Below, one piece after another: positions 48,994 through 58,505 of a stretch of 64,000 nucleotides of DNA. This DNA is from Spirochaetaceae bacterium. GTDB taxonomy: Bacteria; Spirochaetota; Spirochaetia; Treponematales; Rectinemataceae. Position 1 is the first letter of the stretch. Each line of letters starts with the position of its first letter. The DNA is taken from contig JANYKC010000060.1 of NCBI GenBank assembly GCA_025358255.1, positions 1 to 64,000 of the forward strand. Reading direction: 5' to 3'. Below the pieces are notes generated by a model. It was not told where the DNA came from and did no database searches. It saw only the letters and a program-made list of their open reading frames with translations. The position numbers and the translations under genes are program-made.

Positions 48994-49986
48994 TCAGCGG
49001 CCCTTCCTGGCCGAGGGAAGGACCATGGCGCTCGCCGCGCTCCGCGCGAGCGGGAGACGGCCCGAGACCCTGCCCCGTATCAGCAAGGCGCCGATGAGGC
49101 TGGCCGTGAGGGAAATGCCGACGATGGCCCAGAAGGCGTTGCGCATGCCCGAAAGCGGGGAATCGACGTTCATGCTGAAGGCGCTCACGATGAGGTTGGA
49201 GAGCATGAGTATCACCGAGATGCTCGTCAGGCGCTTCATCTGGATGTTGAGGTTGTTCGAGATGACCGAGGCGAAGGCGTCCATCATGCCGGAGAGGATG
49301 TCCGAGTAGATGTTGGACATCTCGATGGCCTGCTTGTTGTCCGTGAGGACATCCTCGAGGAGCTCCTCCTCGTCCTCCTTGATGCGGAAGGACTTGGTGA
49401 CCTTGAATTTCTCGAGGACGATCTCGTTGGACTTGAGGCTCGTCGTGAAGAAGACGAGGGACTTCTCGAGGGAGAGCAGCTGGGTGAGCTCGTGGTTCTT
49501 GATCGACCGCTGGAGGTCATGCTCGATGGTCGCCGTCCGGCGGTTGATGTCCTTCAGGTTGCGCAGGTAGGCGATGGCGGCGCGCCCGAGAAGGTGGAGG
49601 ACGAAGGCGCTCTTGTTGGCCAGGTCGAGCTGCTTGACCCGGCCGTTGCGGAGCTCCTCGAGGACCTCGCAGTCCTTCTGGCAGATCGTGATGATGCGGT
49701 CGGAAAAGAGGAGTATGCCGCAGGGAAGGGTGTAATAGGGTATTTCGCTGGTGGGGTCGAATACAGGGAGCCGGGCGATGACGAGGGTATACTCGTCCTC
49801 TTTCTCGATGCGCGCCTGCTCGTCGATGTCCATTATGTCGGCCAGGTGCTCGGGGTTGATCCCGTAGTCCTTCTCGAGGCTGTCGAGCTCGGAGCGGGTC
49901 GGATCGACGACATCCACCCAGGAGCGGCGTTCCGCCCTGGCGATGGTGGCCATCGAATGGTCGGTCTTGATGCGAAAGGTGATCAT
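48994..49986 (-). CDS. CorA-like Mg2+ transporter family protein (SMN signature)
   Basis: 330 residues starting MITFRIKTDHSM, with the N-terminal domain (WVDVVDPTRSELDSLEKDYGINPEHLADIMD), the long stalk helix (LLSLEKSLVFFTTSLKSNEIVLEKF...) and two C-terminal helices (LTSISVILMLSNLIVSAF, AFWAIVGISLTASLIGALLI). The G-M-N signature is AFSMNVDSPL, so Gly is Ser. The 3' end extends as a basic tail. AGGAGG precedes the start. First gene of the metal operon that continues with MgtE-N/CBS and the Nramp-related protein. Confidence 0.9.
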   Translation of the reverse strand: MITFRIKTDHSMATIARAERRSWVDVVDPTRSELDSLEKDYGINPEHLADIMDIDEQARIEKEDEYTLVIARLPVFDPTSEIPYYTLPCGILLFSDRIITICQKDCEVLEELRNGRVKQLDLANKSAFVLHLLGRAAIAYLRNLKDINRRTATIEHDLQRSIKNHELTQLLSLEKSLVFFTTSLKSNEIVLEKFKVTKSFRIKEDEEELLEDVLTDNKQAIEMSNIYSDILSGMMDAFASVISNNLNIQMKRLTSISVILMLSNLIVSAFSMNVDSPLSGMRNAFWAIVGISLTASLIGALLIRGRVSGRLPLARSAASAMVLPSARKGR

Positions 49987-50329
49987 GCGCGTCCTCCTTT
50001 TCTTGCCTCGCAAGGCGGACGGACGGCGCAGACGGGCGCTAGTGGCCCGAGGCGTCGAAGGTAAGTCCGCGGCGAGGCATACGTATAAATGGGGAGAGCG
50101 GTTCCTGACTATGACTGTCGGGATCCGGCATGGATGCCTCCAACTGCTGGACCTTCCCTTCCAAAAGGGAGGGAGACGAGAGAGAGCGCGGAACGCTCGA
50201 CTCGTCCCTGATAATATACCTTTTATTGAAAATTGTTGCAAGCGAAGGAAAAGGACAGATTTCAGCGCACCGGAAGGCTGGGCTTGAGGGCCGGGGGCAA
50301 GAAGCCGATCCTGTAAGGAAGGAGTCCCA

Positions 50330-51553
50330 ATGCCCCGACGAAGTCCCTCCGCCCTCGTCGCCTTCTTTCTCAGCCTCGCGGCCTTCGCGCTGGCGCCGGC
50401 CTTGGTCCACGCCGAGGTCCTGTGGTCGGACGCGGGTTTCTACCTCGATCTTCCCGAAGGCTTCGAGTATGTCGACGGAGACAAGAAGACGCGCTTCGCC
50501 TTCCTTTCACCCGACAAGGGCATGGAAGTCAATCTCTTCTCCTACGGCAAGGAGCGCTATCCGACCGCCGACGCATGCTCCGCCGATGTCCTCAAGAAAC
50601 TGGCCTCCAAGGGAGAGGCCGAGGCCTTCCGCTACCAGGGCCGCGACTGCGTCTTCGCCGAGCTGTCCTTCAGTGTCGGCGGCGCGGCCAAAAAAGGCTA
50701 CGCCTTCTTTTCCGCCCCCGCAGCGCCGCGCGCCGCCCCTCCTTCCGGCGGCGTACCCGGCGGGACCGCCCCTGGCACGCTTCCCGGCGGCTCGGAGCGG
50801 ACCATCGCCCTCCTTGCCTACACCGATGCCCGCAACCTGGTCGCCTACGCCGACTTCATCTTCTCCACCCTCGATTCCTTTTCCGCGGACCGCGCCGCCC
50901 TCCGCGCGCCCGGGCCCGTGAGCCAATACCTCCTTGCCTGGCCCCCGATACGGGGCGAGACAAAGCGCGTGAAATTCGGCGGTTCCGAGTTCGACCTTCC
51001 CTGGAGCGCCGAGGAGGCGAGCCATGAAGAGGAGATCGCCGCCCGCGAATTCAGGGTGCTCCAGGCCTATGGCGACACCCAGGACCTCTGGAAGACGGCC
51101 TGGGCACGGAGCTATCGCATGATCTACCGGGAATCGGCGGCAAGGCTCGACCGCCTTTCCATCGAACTGGACCGCCTCCTCCCCGACGATCCCACCGAAG
51201 TCGCCCGCCGCCTCCTGGCGTGGACCCAAGGCTTCGTCTACGAGCGGAACCTGGAGGGCGCGGACTTCGTGGATCCCCTCTCGGCGGCCTGCGAAGCCAG
51301 GGGCGACTGCGATTCCCGCGCCATGGTCGCGGCCATCATCCTCGAGAGGCGGGGCATAGACGCGATCCTCATGGTCTCCGACGCCTATTCCCACGCCCTC
51401 CTTGGCGTGGACGTGCCGGGAGGAGGCCAGCGCTTCCCCTTCGACGGCAAGAATTGGCTCGTGGGGGAAACCACCGCGAACGTGGGCTTGGGGATGATAG
51501 CGGCCGACCAGAAAGACTGGAGCAAGTGGCTCGGGATCAAGCTCGCGCAGTGA
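50330..51553 (+). CDS. Secreted transglutaminase-like protein
   Basis: 407 residues with a signal peptide (ALVAFFLSLAAFALAPALVHA). The N-terminal half is a beta-rich domain (LWSDAGFYLDLPEGFEYVDG); a Pro/Gly/Ala-rich loop (near residue 125-150) links it on. The C-terminal half is transglutaminase-like: Cys in ACEARGDCDSRAMVAAIILERRG and His-Asp in YSHALLGVDVPG. The third such protein in the window, after the broken 3-6 kb gene and 61440-63530. GGAAGGAG precedes the start. Substrate unknown; a periplasmic or surface role is expected. Confidence 0.85.
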   Translation: MPRRSPSALVAFFLSLAAFALAPALVHAEVLWSDAGFYLDLPEGFEYVDGDKKTRFAFLSPDKGMEVNLFSYGKERYPTADACSADVLKKLASKGEAEAFRYQGRDCVFAELSFSVGGAAKKGYAFFSAPAAPRAAPPSGGVPGGTAPGTLPGGSERTIALLAYTDARNLVAYADFIFSTLDSFSADRAALRAPGPVSQYLLAWPPIRGETKRVKFGGSEFDLPWSAEEASHEEEIAAREFRVLQAYGDTQDLWKTAWARSYRMIYRESAARLDRLSIELDRLLPDDPTEVARRLLAWTQGFVYERNLEGADFVDPLSAACEARGDCDSRAMVAAIILERRGIDAILMVSDAYSHALLGVDVPGGGQRFPFDGKNWLVGETTANVGLGMIAADQKDWSKWLGIKLAQ

Positions 51554-51603
51554 TATCAAGCCGATGTTGACTCGCTGGATGCCCCGCAGATACACTCCGG
51601 CCC

Positions 51604-52512
51604 ATGCACTTCCAAGTCAGGCTTTTATTATCCATCGGATGCCTTGCCCTGGCCCTCGGCGCCAAGGCAGCGGCGGCTCCCGACCTTGGCCAGGCGGCGA
51701 TCCCCCTCGCCTCGAGCGGATCGATCCCACCCACGCCCTTGGCGCCCTCCCTCATCCTCCCCTTTCCGCATCCGCAGGGCACCGACATTCCTGGTCCCCC
51801 GCAGCCCCTTCCCCCCGCCGATGCCGCGACTGTGGTCATCCTCGACTACCATACCTTCCTTGGCAGCAAGAACTCGGGCATAGATTTTTCCCTGTCCGAG
51901 TTCGCCGCCCAGCTCGACGCGATCGCGGCCATGGGATACCGCTTTGTCAACCTGGATGAGGCCCTCTCGGGAAGGTTGACGGGCAACGCCAATATCCTCA
52001 TCACGATCGACGACGGCAACCATTCGATCTGGCAGGCCTATTTCGAGGTCATGAAACCCAGAGGCATCAAGCCCGTCTTCTTCGTCTACCCCGCGATCAT
52101 CCTCGGGGGCATCTCCTATGCGATCACGCCGGATCGCCTCGTGGAGCTCGCGAAGGAAGGCTGCCCCATCGGCGCCCACGGCTACCACCACAATCCCGTC
52201 ACCGACAAGGCTTGGTCGAAGGACCCCAAGGACTTCATGATGGAGATCAAGAAGCCTGGCAAGGCCTTGGCCAGGATCCTTGGCGTGGCGCCGACCTGGT
52301 TCGGCTATCCCTTCGGCGTCTATTCCATCCGGGCCGAGGAAGGGCTAAAGGCCGAGGGCTATGCCTGGGCCTTCGCCGCGGACGAGAAGGTCATTCCGGT
52401 CGATTTCACGGATCCGCGGCTGGACCACTACGCCGTGCCCCGGACCATCATGTACCGCTGGAACAGCAAGCTTGTCCTCGGGTCATTGGCCAATATCCTC
52501 AAGCGCCCTTAG
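51604..52512 (+). CDS. Polysaccharide deacetylase (NodB-type), secreted
   Basis: 302 residues with a signal peptide (LLLSIGCLALALGAKAAAA), a Pro-rich linker, then the deacetylase domain: VVILDYHTFLG, FSLSEFAAQLDAIAAMGYRFVNLDEAL, ITIDDGNHS (metal Asp-Asp), GAHGYHHNPV (metal His pair) and WFGYPFGVYS. It removes N- or O-acetyl groups from a glycan, probably in the envelope. Its 3' end overlaps the convergent DMT gene by 14 bp. Confidence 0.92.
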   Translation: MHFQVRLLLSIGCLALALGAKAAAAPDLGQAAIPLASSGSIPPTPLAPSLILPFPHPQGTDIPGPPQPLPPADAATVVILDYHTFLGSKNSGIDFSLSEFAAQLDAIAAMGYRFVNLDEALSGRLTGNANILITIDDGNHSIWQAYFEVMKPRGIKPVFFVYPAIILGGISYAITPDRLVELAKEGCPIGAHGYHHNPVTDKAWSKDPKDFMMEIKKPGKALARILGVAPTWFGYPFGVYSIRAEEGLKAEGYAWAFAADEKVIPVDFTDPRLDHYAVPRTIMYRWNSKLVLGSLANILKRP

Positions 52513-53392
52513 GGGCCCCCTTGGGGACGGGGACGCTGGTCGCGAGCCAGACTCCCGCCACTGCCGCGGCGCCTCCCAGGAGCTGGAGGGCGCCGAGCCT
52601 TTCGCCAAGGACGAGGAAGGCCGCGATCACCGAGACCACGGGGATAAGGTTGATGTAGGTGCTCGTGGCTGAGGCGCCCAAGACGTCCAGGCAGGTCGTG
52701 TAGAACCAGTAGCCGACCGCCGAGCAGAGGATGCCGAGGTAGAGGAGATTGAGGACCACCGGCATGGACATCGTTGACAGGGTCGGATGCTCGGCGACCG
52801 CGAAGGGTATGAAGCCAACAAGCCCCCAAAAGCTCTGCCAGAAGGTCACAGTGATCCGCCCGTACCGTCCGGATACCCGCCTTGTCGCGAAGGAATAGAC
52901 GACCCAGGCAAGGGCGGCTCCGCCCATGTAGACAAAGCCCAGGGGCGATGACGCCGCGCCCGGCGAACGCGCCGCGATGAGGCCCACACCGGCGAAGGAA
53001 ATGACTGCCCCTATCCAGGAACGGATGCCGAGCTTCGTGCCGAGGAAGGCGCGGTCGGCGAGCATGGTCGCCACGGGGATGACGCCGATCACGAGGGAGG
53101 ATTCCGAAGCCGAAAGGAGCTTCACGCCGTTGTTCTCGCCGAGGAAATACAGGGTCACGCCAAGGAAGCCGCCAACGGCCAGGAGGGGAAGGTCCCGCGC
53201 CTTGACCCGCAGCCTTTCGCCCATGGCCAAGGCGATGAAGGGGAGGATGGCCACCGCGATGACAAAGCGCGCAAGGCCAAGCGACATGGGCGGAAGGACT
53301 TCAAGGGTCACTTTTATCGACAGGAAGGAAAATCCCCAGAGGATGGCCACGGCGAAACCCATGGCCCTCGCGACACCGCGTTCTCGTTTCAT
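52499..53392 (-). CDS. EamA/DMT-family transporter
   Basis: 297 residues with ten membrane helices in two EamA repeats: GFAVAILWGFSFLSIKVTLEVLPPMSLGLARF at the start and GAALAWVVYSFATRRVSG...WFYTTCLDVLGASATSTYINLIPVVSVIAAFLVLGE for the second. The family exports amino acids or other metabolites or sugars; no substrate is evident. It is convergent with the deacetylase gene and divergent from the next hypothetical gene. Confidence 0.93.
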   Translation of the reverse strand: MKRERGVARAMGFAVAILWGFSFLSIKVTLEVLPPMSLGLARFVIAVAILPFIALAMGERLRVKARDLPLLAVGGFLGVTLYFLGENNGVKLLSASESSLVIGVIPVATMLADRAFLGTKLGIRSWIGAVISFAGVGLIAARSPGAASSPLGFVYMGGAALAWVVYSFATRRVSGRYGRITVTFWQSFWGLVGFIPFAVAEHPTLSTMSMPVVLNLLYLGILCSAVGYWFYTTCLDVLGASATSTYINLIPVVSVIAAFLVLGERLGALQLLGGAAAVAGVWLATSVPVPKGAPKGA

Positions 53393-53442
53393 GCGGCCAC
53401 TTTAGACTTTTCGCTCTGCCGTAGTCCAGCAGGCATGCTACT

Positions 53443-54027
53443 ATGTCCTACATGCCGCGCAAAGAACTCGAGGGCATCCTCGACTACATCATGAACCGCG
53501 CCGACGAGGCCGAGTTCGAGGTCATCGTCAAGGCCTGCCAGCGCCGCGCGAAGGACAGGAACTCCTTCGGCAAGATCAACGGCAAGGGTCCGGGCGCTAC
53601 ATCCAGGATGGTGGCGGAGGGGATCCAGGAGCAGATGGGGTTTTCGATGAACGGCATCCGTTCCACCGTCAGGGGCTTGGTCGAGGACATCATCCGCAAG
53701 AACGCCCCCGAGGTGAGCGAGGAGGAGCTGGCCGACCTCATGGAAGCCTACGTCCCCGACCCGGCGGCCGCGAAAGACAAGCCGGCCCCTGCCTCCAAGC
53801 TCCCCCCCGAGGCGCTCCTGAGCATGGTCCGGCAGTTCGTCGAGTTCTCTGAGCAAAGGATGCCCCCGAGCCGCCAGCGGGAGCTCTGGGAGCAGATGCC
53901 CCGCTGGCAGGACGAGTACTGGGCGATCTTCCCTGCCGAAGTCAAGGCCTTGATCAAGGCCTATCTTGATGGAAAACTGAATGGGGACACTTTCGCGACA
54001 GGCATCCTTTCGATTCTCGGACTCTAG
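53443..54027 (+). CDS. Conserved hypothetical protein
   Basis: 194 residues, hydrophilic, no signal peptide, mostly helical: ELEGILDYIMNRADEAEFEVIVKACQRRAKDR at the N-terminus and LLSMVRQFVEFSEQRMPPSRQRELWEQMPRWQDEYW near the C-terminus, linked by a Pro/Ala-rich stretch. I do not recognise a named domain. Base use matches its neighbours. Met at 53452 (MPRKEL) is an alternative start; neither has a clear Shine-Dalgarno. Confidence 0.7.
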   Translation: MSYMPRKELEGILDYIMNRADEAEFEVIVKACQRRAKDRNSFGKINGKGPGATSRMVAEGIQEQMGFSMNGIRSTVRGLVEDIIRKNAPEVSEEELADLMEAYVPDPAAAKDKPAPASKLPPEALLSMVRQFVEFSEQRMPPSRQRELWEQMPRWQDEYWAIFPAEVKALIKAYLDGKLNGDTFATGILSILGL

Positions 54028-54075
54028 CCGAACAGCAGCCAGCCACCAACAATCTCGGTAGCACTGTATTCGGAC

Positions 54076-54104
54076 TTACTGGGGAAGGGAAACCGTGCTA
54101 GAAT
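54076..54104 (+). promoter_or_regulatory. Candidate promoter of the hut operon
   Basis: TTACTG (54076-54081) and TAGAAT (54099-54104) spaced 17 bp, 36 bp before the hutH start. Confidence 0.55.
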
Positions 54105-54140
54105 CGAAATGCCATTTCAACCGGCAGAAAAGGCGGATTC

Positions 54141-55715
54141 ATGGATACAGTAATTCTCGATGGCCACTCCCTCACCCTCAAAAAAGTGGTGATGGCAGCC
54201 CGTTTCAACGCCCAGGCCTTGCTCGCCCCCGAGGCCGAGCGGCGCATGGCAGCCTCCCGCGCCGTCGTCGATGCCTGCGTGGAGAACAACCTCGTCCGCT
54301 ACGGCATCACGACGGGCTTCGGCAAGTTCTGCGACGTCGTGATCTCGAAGGACGAGAACACCGTCCTCCAGCGCAACCTCATCATGAGCCATGCCTGCGG
54401 CGTCGGGGATCCCCTTCCCGCCGAGGCGGTGCGCGCCATGGCGCTCCTGCGGGCCAACGCCCTCACCGTCGGCAACTCTGGGATACGGCCGGCCACCGTG
54501 GTCTCCCTCATCACCATGCTCAACGCCGGGGTCGTCCCCGTCGTGCCGGAAAAGGGCTCCCTCGGCTCCTCGGGCGACCTGGCTCCGCTTTCGCACCTGG
54601 CCCTCGTCCTTTGCGGCATGGGGGAGGCCTTCTATCACGGCCGCAGGATGGGCGGCGCCGAGGCCCTTGCCCTCGCGGGCATCGAGCCCGTGGTCCTCAC
54701 CGCGAAGGAGGGACTCGCCCTCATCAACGGCACCCAGGCCATGACGGCGGTCGGAGCCCTCGCGGCCTACGATGCGCGCAAGCTCGCCCGCCTCGCCGAC
54801 CTTGCCGCGAGCATCACCCACCAGGCCCTCCGCGGCATCACCGACGCCTTCGATCCCCGCATCCACGCCCTCCGTGGCCAGGTCGGCCAGATCACGGTCG
54901 CCGCGAACCTGCTTCGCCTCCTCGACGGCTCCCGCTTCACCACGCGCCAGGGCGAGCTTCGCGTGCAGGATGCCTACGCCCTCCGCTGCGTGCCCCAGGT
55001 CCATGGAGCCAGCCGCGACGCCATCGACTACGTCTGCGCCGTCGTGGAACGGGAGCTCAACGCGGTCACCGACAATCCCCTCATCTTCGCGGACCCGCAG
55101 AGGCCCGGCGAGGGAGACATCCTCTCCGGCGGCAACTTCCACGGACAGCCGGTCGCCATCGCCATGGACTTCCTCGGCATCGCGGTCGCCGAGCTCGCGG
55201 ACATCTCCGAACGGCGCATCGAGCGCCTCGTGAACCCCGCCCTTTCGAACGACTTGCCTGCCTTCCTCACCCGCTCAGGCGGCCTCAACTCCGGCTTCAT
55301 GATCACCCAGTACGCGGCCGCCTCCCTGGTCTCGGAGAACAAGGTCCTCGCCCACCCGGCCAGCGTGGATTCCATCCCCTCGAGCGCCAACCAGGAAGAC
55401 CACGTCTCCATGGGCACGATCGCCGCCAGGAAGGCCAGGTCCATCGTCGAGAACGCGCGCGCCGTGGTAGCCATCGAGTTCCTCGCCGCCTGCCAGGCCG
55501 TGGACCTGCGGGCGGAGGCCATGTGCGGCAAGGCCGAGGACTTCCTTTCCAGGCCCACCTGTGCCGCCTATCGCCTCATCCGCTCGGTGGTGCCCACGCT
55601 CGGCGATGACCGCATCATGTATCCCGACATCGAGGCAATGAAGGCCCTCGTGGCCGACGCCTCGATCCTGAAGGCCGTCGATTCCGAACTCGGCGGGGGA
55701 AAGGACAAGCCATGA
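54141..55715 (+). CDS. hutH: Histidine ammonia-lyase (SSG variant of the MIO motif)
   Basis: 524 residues with the HAL/PAL fold: RYGITTGFGKFCDVVISKDE, GNSGIRP, the catalytic region EKGSLGSSGDLAPLSHLALV, QDAYALRCVPQVHG and NPLIF. The MIO prosthetic group normally forms from Ala-Ser-Gly; here it is Ser-Ser-Gly, which leaves the cyclising Ser-Gly intact. It would convert histidine to urocanate. It overlaps hutU by four bases (55712-55715), which strengthens the assignment over a PAL/TAL-type role. Confidence 0.93.
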   Translation: MDTVILDGHSLTLKKVVMAARFNAQALLAPEAERRMAASRAVVDACVENNLVRYGITTGFGKFCDVVISKDENTVLQRNLIMSHACGVGDPLPAEAVRAMALLRANALTVGNSGIRPATVVSLITMLNAGVVPVVPEKGSLGSSGDLAPLSHLALVLCGMGEAFYHGRRMGGAEALALAGIEPVVLTAKEGLALINGTQAMTAVGALAAYDARKLARLADLAASITHQALRGITDAFDPRIHALRGQVGQITVAANLLRLLDGSRFTTRQGELRVQDAYALRCVPQVHGASRDAIDYVCAVVERELNAVTDNPLIFADPQRPGEGDILSGGNFHGQPVAIAMDFLGIAVAELADISERRIERLVNPALSNDLPAFLTRSGGLNSGFMITQYAAASLVSENKVLAHPASVDSIPSSANQEDHVSMGTIAARKARSIVENARAVVAIEFLAACQAVDLRAEAMCGKAEDFLSRPTCAAYRLIRSVVPTLGDDRIMYPDIEAMKALVADASILKAVDSELGGGKDKP

Positions 55716-57730
55716 CCAACAGCGCCATCGCCAAGGCAATGACCATCAGGCTCGATCTGGACGAGCTTCCGCCCGCTCCGGTCTTCGACGAGGGACACAG
55801 GCGCGCGCCCAAGCGCGACTCGGGCCTCACCCCCGGCCAGGAGGCGCTGGCCCTGCGCAACGCCTTGCGCTACATCCCCGAGCGCTGGCACGAGAAGATG
55901 GCTCCCGAGTTCCTCGAGGAGCTGCGCACGCGGGGCCGCATCTACGGCTACCGCTTCAGGCCCGCGGGGGCCTTGCGTGGCCTCCCCATCGATTCCTACA
56001 AGGGGAAATGCGTCGAGGGCCGCGCGATGCAGGTCATGATCGACAACAACCTGGATTTCGCCGTCGCCCTCTATCCCTATGAATTGGTAACGTATGGGGA
56101 GACCGGCCAGGTCTGCCAGAACTGGATGCAGTACCGCCTCATCAAGACCTACCTCGAGCTCGTCGACGAGGGCACGACCCTCGTGGTCGAGTCCGGCCAC
56201 CCCCTGGGGCTCTTCAAGAGCCATCCCTACGCGCCCCGCGCCATCGTCACGAACGGCCTCATGATCGGGATGTTCGACAACCAGAAGGACTTCAACGTGG
56301 CCGCCGCCCTGGGCGTGGCCAATTACGGCCAGATGACGGCGGGCGGCTGGATGTACATCGGTCCCCAGGGCATCGTCCACGGCACCTACAACACCATCCT
56401 CAACGCCGGGCGCCTCAAGCTGGGCGTGGCTTCGGATGGTGACCTCTCAGGGAAGCTGTTCGTCACCTCGGGCCTCGGCGGGATGTCGGGAGCCCAGGGC
56501 AAGGCCGCCAACATAGCGAACGCCGCCTCCATCATAGCCGAGGTCGACCCCTCGCGCGTGGAGACGCGCAGGAGCCAGGGCTGGGTGGACGTCGTCGCCG
56601 ATAGCCCCGGCCACGCCTTCCAGCTCGCGCGCGCGGCCGCCGACGACGGCAAGCCATTGGCGGTCGCCTTCCTCGGAAACGTGGTCGAGCTCCTCGAATG
56701 GGCCGATGTCCATGGCGCCAGGATAGACCTCCTCTCCGACCAGAGCTCCTGCCACGCCGCCTACGAAGGCGGCTACTGCCCCGCTGGCCTCTCCTTCGAG
56801 GAGCGCACCCGCCTCCTGAAGGAAGACCGCGAGGCCTTCGCCAAGCTCGTGGACAGGAGCCTCGCGCGCCACTTCGAGGTCATCAAGCGGCTCTCGGCCA
56901 AGGGCACCTACTTCTTCGACTACGGAAATTCCTTCCTCAAGGCCGTCTATGACGCGGGGGTCCGCGAGGTCTCGAAGAACGGCATCGACGAGAAGGACGG
57001 CTTTGTCTTCCCGAGCTACGTGGAGGACATCCTGGGGCCTGAGCTTTTCGACTACGGCTACGGCCCCTTCCGCTGGGTCTGCCTTTCCGGCGATCCGGGG
57101 GACCTGCGCAAGACGGACGCCGCGGCCATGGCAGCCATCGATCCCACGCGCCGCGGCCAGGATCGTGACAATTGGATCTGGATACGCGACGCCGAGAAGA
57201 ACCGCCTCGTGGTGGGGACCCAGGCGCGCATCCTCTACCAGGACGCCCTCGGGCGGCGCGACATAGCGCTCAAGTTCAACGACATGGTGCGCAGGGGCGA
57301 GGTCGGGCCCATCATGCTCGGCCGCGACCACCACGACTGCGGCGGCACGGACAGCCCCTTCCGCGAGACGAGCAACATCAAGGACGGCTCCAACGTGATG
57401 GCCGAGATGGCCACCCAGATCTTCGCCGGCAACGCCGCCCGCGGCATGAGCCTCATCGCCCTCCACAACGGCGGCGGCGTGGGCATCGGCAAGTCCATCA
57501 ACGGAGGCTTCGGCCTCGTCCTGGACGGCTCCGCCAAGACGGACGCGGTGATCCACATGGCCATGCCTTGGGACGTGATGGGCGGCGTGGCCCGCCGGGC
57601 CTGGGCCCGCAACGAGCACGCGGTGGAGACCTGCGCCGAGTACAACACCGAGCACGCTGACCTGGGGCAGATAACGCTGCCGTATACCGTGGATGAAGGG
57701 CTTTTGGCGGAATCGCTCAAGCGCGGTTGA
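55712..57730 (+). CDS. hutU: Urocanate hydratase (long form)
   Basis: 672 residues, the long form rather than the about 555-residue proteobacterial form. Blocks: GRIYGYRFRPAG, YKGKCVEGRAMQVMIDNNLDFAVALYPYELVTYGETGQVCQNWMQ, MTAGGWMYIGPQGIVHGTYNTI, VTSGLGGMSGAQGKAANIA, then NRLVVGTQARILYQDALGRRDIAL and HNGGGVGIGKSINGGFG. It hydrates urocanate to 4-imidazolone-5-propionate with tightly bound NAD. The next hut genes are not in the window; a palindrome follows the stop. Confidence 0.96.
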   Translation: MTNSAIAKAMTIRLDLDELPPAPVFDEGHRRAPKRDSGLTPGQEALALRNALRYIPERWHEKMAPEFLEELRTRGRIYGYRFRPAGALRGLPIDSYKGKCVEGRAMQVMIDNNLDFAVALYPYELVTYGETGQVCQNWMQYRLIKTYLELVDEGTTLVVESGHPLGLFKSHPYAPRAIVTNGLMIGMFDNQKDFNVAAALGVANYGQMTAGGWMYIGPQGIVHGTYNTILNAGRLKLGVASDGDLSGKLFVTSGLGGMSGAQGKAANIANAASIIAEVDPSRVETRRSQGWVDVVADSPGHAFQLARAAADDGKPLAVAFLGNVVELLEWADVHGARIDLLSDQSSCHAAYEGGYCPAGLSFEERTRLLKEDREAFAKLVDRSLARHFEVIKRLSAKGTYFFDYGNSFLKAVYDAGVREVSKNGIDEKDGFVFPSYVEDILGPELFDYGYGPFRWVCLSGDPGDLRKTDAAAMAAIDPTRRGQDRDNWIWIRDAEKNRLVVGTQARILYQDALGRRDIALKFNDMVRRGEVGPIMLGRDHHDCGGTDSPFRETSNIKDGSNVMAEMATQIFAGNAARGMSLIALHNGGGVGIGKSINGGFGLVLDGSAKTDAVIHMAMPWDVMGGVARRAWARNEHAVETCAEYNTEHADLGQITLPYTVDEGLLAESLKRG

Positions 57731-57739
57731 TTGGACATC

Positions 57740-57763
57740 CCCGAGGGGTCCGGACCCCTCGGG
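57740..57763. terminator. Perfect 24-bp palindrome after hutU
   Basis: CCCGAGGGGTCC-GGACCCCTCGGG is a complete inverted repeat ten bases after the hutU stop. It lacks a T-run, so it may act as a hairpin barrier or stabilise the mRNA end rather than as a classical terminator. Confidence 0.6.
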
Positions 57764-57838
57764 CAACTTCATGCTGCGTTTTCGCCTTCATTGGCATCGG
57801 CGATCCCATCGCCATAGTGATGCGGCGAAATCCTGGGC

Positions 57839-58345
57839 TCAGTACCCGACCGCGAACCACATGAAAGCTGACGCGTTGTTCTGAGTACTCCAATTCGCCC
57901 GCAGGAATGTAACTGATGTCAGCGAAGACGCGGTGATCGACCAATCATTGACCGTGTTGTTGCCATTGCTGGCAGTCGCGGCGGCAAAAAGAAGGCCGTG
58001 CGCGAAGGCTTTGGGAAAGGTGATCACCTTAGAGCCTTGCGTAGCGACGTCGGTGGCATCCCCCCATTGGAGCACCAGGCCCCCGTGAAGGTTGAGGTAG
58101 CCCGCTGGGGAGGTCACCGAGGCGTCGATCGCCGAGGTTGATTGGAGGGCGGTGATCAAGGCCTCGTCGGCGGCCAGCTTGGTTTGAAGGGCTACGACCG
58201 CCGCGCTCAAGGCGGCGAAGTTGGCGTTGACATCGGCGGAACTGATTGCCGTCCCCGCACTGAAGGATTTCAGGCTGGGAGCCTGGGCGGCCAAGGTACC
58301 AGTCATAATAAATAGGATAAAAACAATCGTCGCTATCTTGGGCAT
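57839..58345 (-). CDS. Secreted protein with phage tail-fibre gp53-like C-terminal domain
   Basis: 168 residues with a signal peptide (IATIVFILFIMTGTLAAQA), the motif FSAGTAISSADVNANFAALSAAV, then a C-terminal region GYLNLHGGLVLQWGDATDVATQGSKVITFPKAFAHGLLF that matches the gp53-like tail-fibre C-terminal domain. No phage genes are near. The shared FSAGTAIS motif links it to the next gene. The start at 58345 has AAGGAG; the GTG at 58351 is possible. Probably a surface-binding protein. Confidence 0.72.
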   Translation of the reverse strand: MPKIATIVFILFIMTGTLAAQAPSLKSFSAGTAISSADVNANFAALSAAVVALQTKLAADEALITALQSTSAIDASVTSPAGYLNLHGGLVLQWGDATDVATQGSKVITFPKAFAHGLLFAAATASNGNNTVNDWSITASSLTSVTFLRANWSTQNNASAFMWFAVGY

Positions 58346-58505
58346 CTCCACTTCTCCTTATCGGTCGATCGTCATTCTCATAGCCCCGGCTGGCTTCTAT
58401 CTTCGCGCGCCGCGCCTGCGGCTGGACGTTCGCGTCCTTCCATTCACCGATGTGGACATCCCCGCGGGGTCGATTTTGCAGTCCATACTGCGAACCCGCG
58501 AAGAC

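Noticed and set aside
49987-50329. M-box magnesium riboswitch upstream of the CorA-like gene
   Set aside because: I could not find the conserved M-box sequence blocks; only general GC-rich structure.
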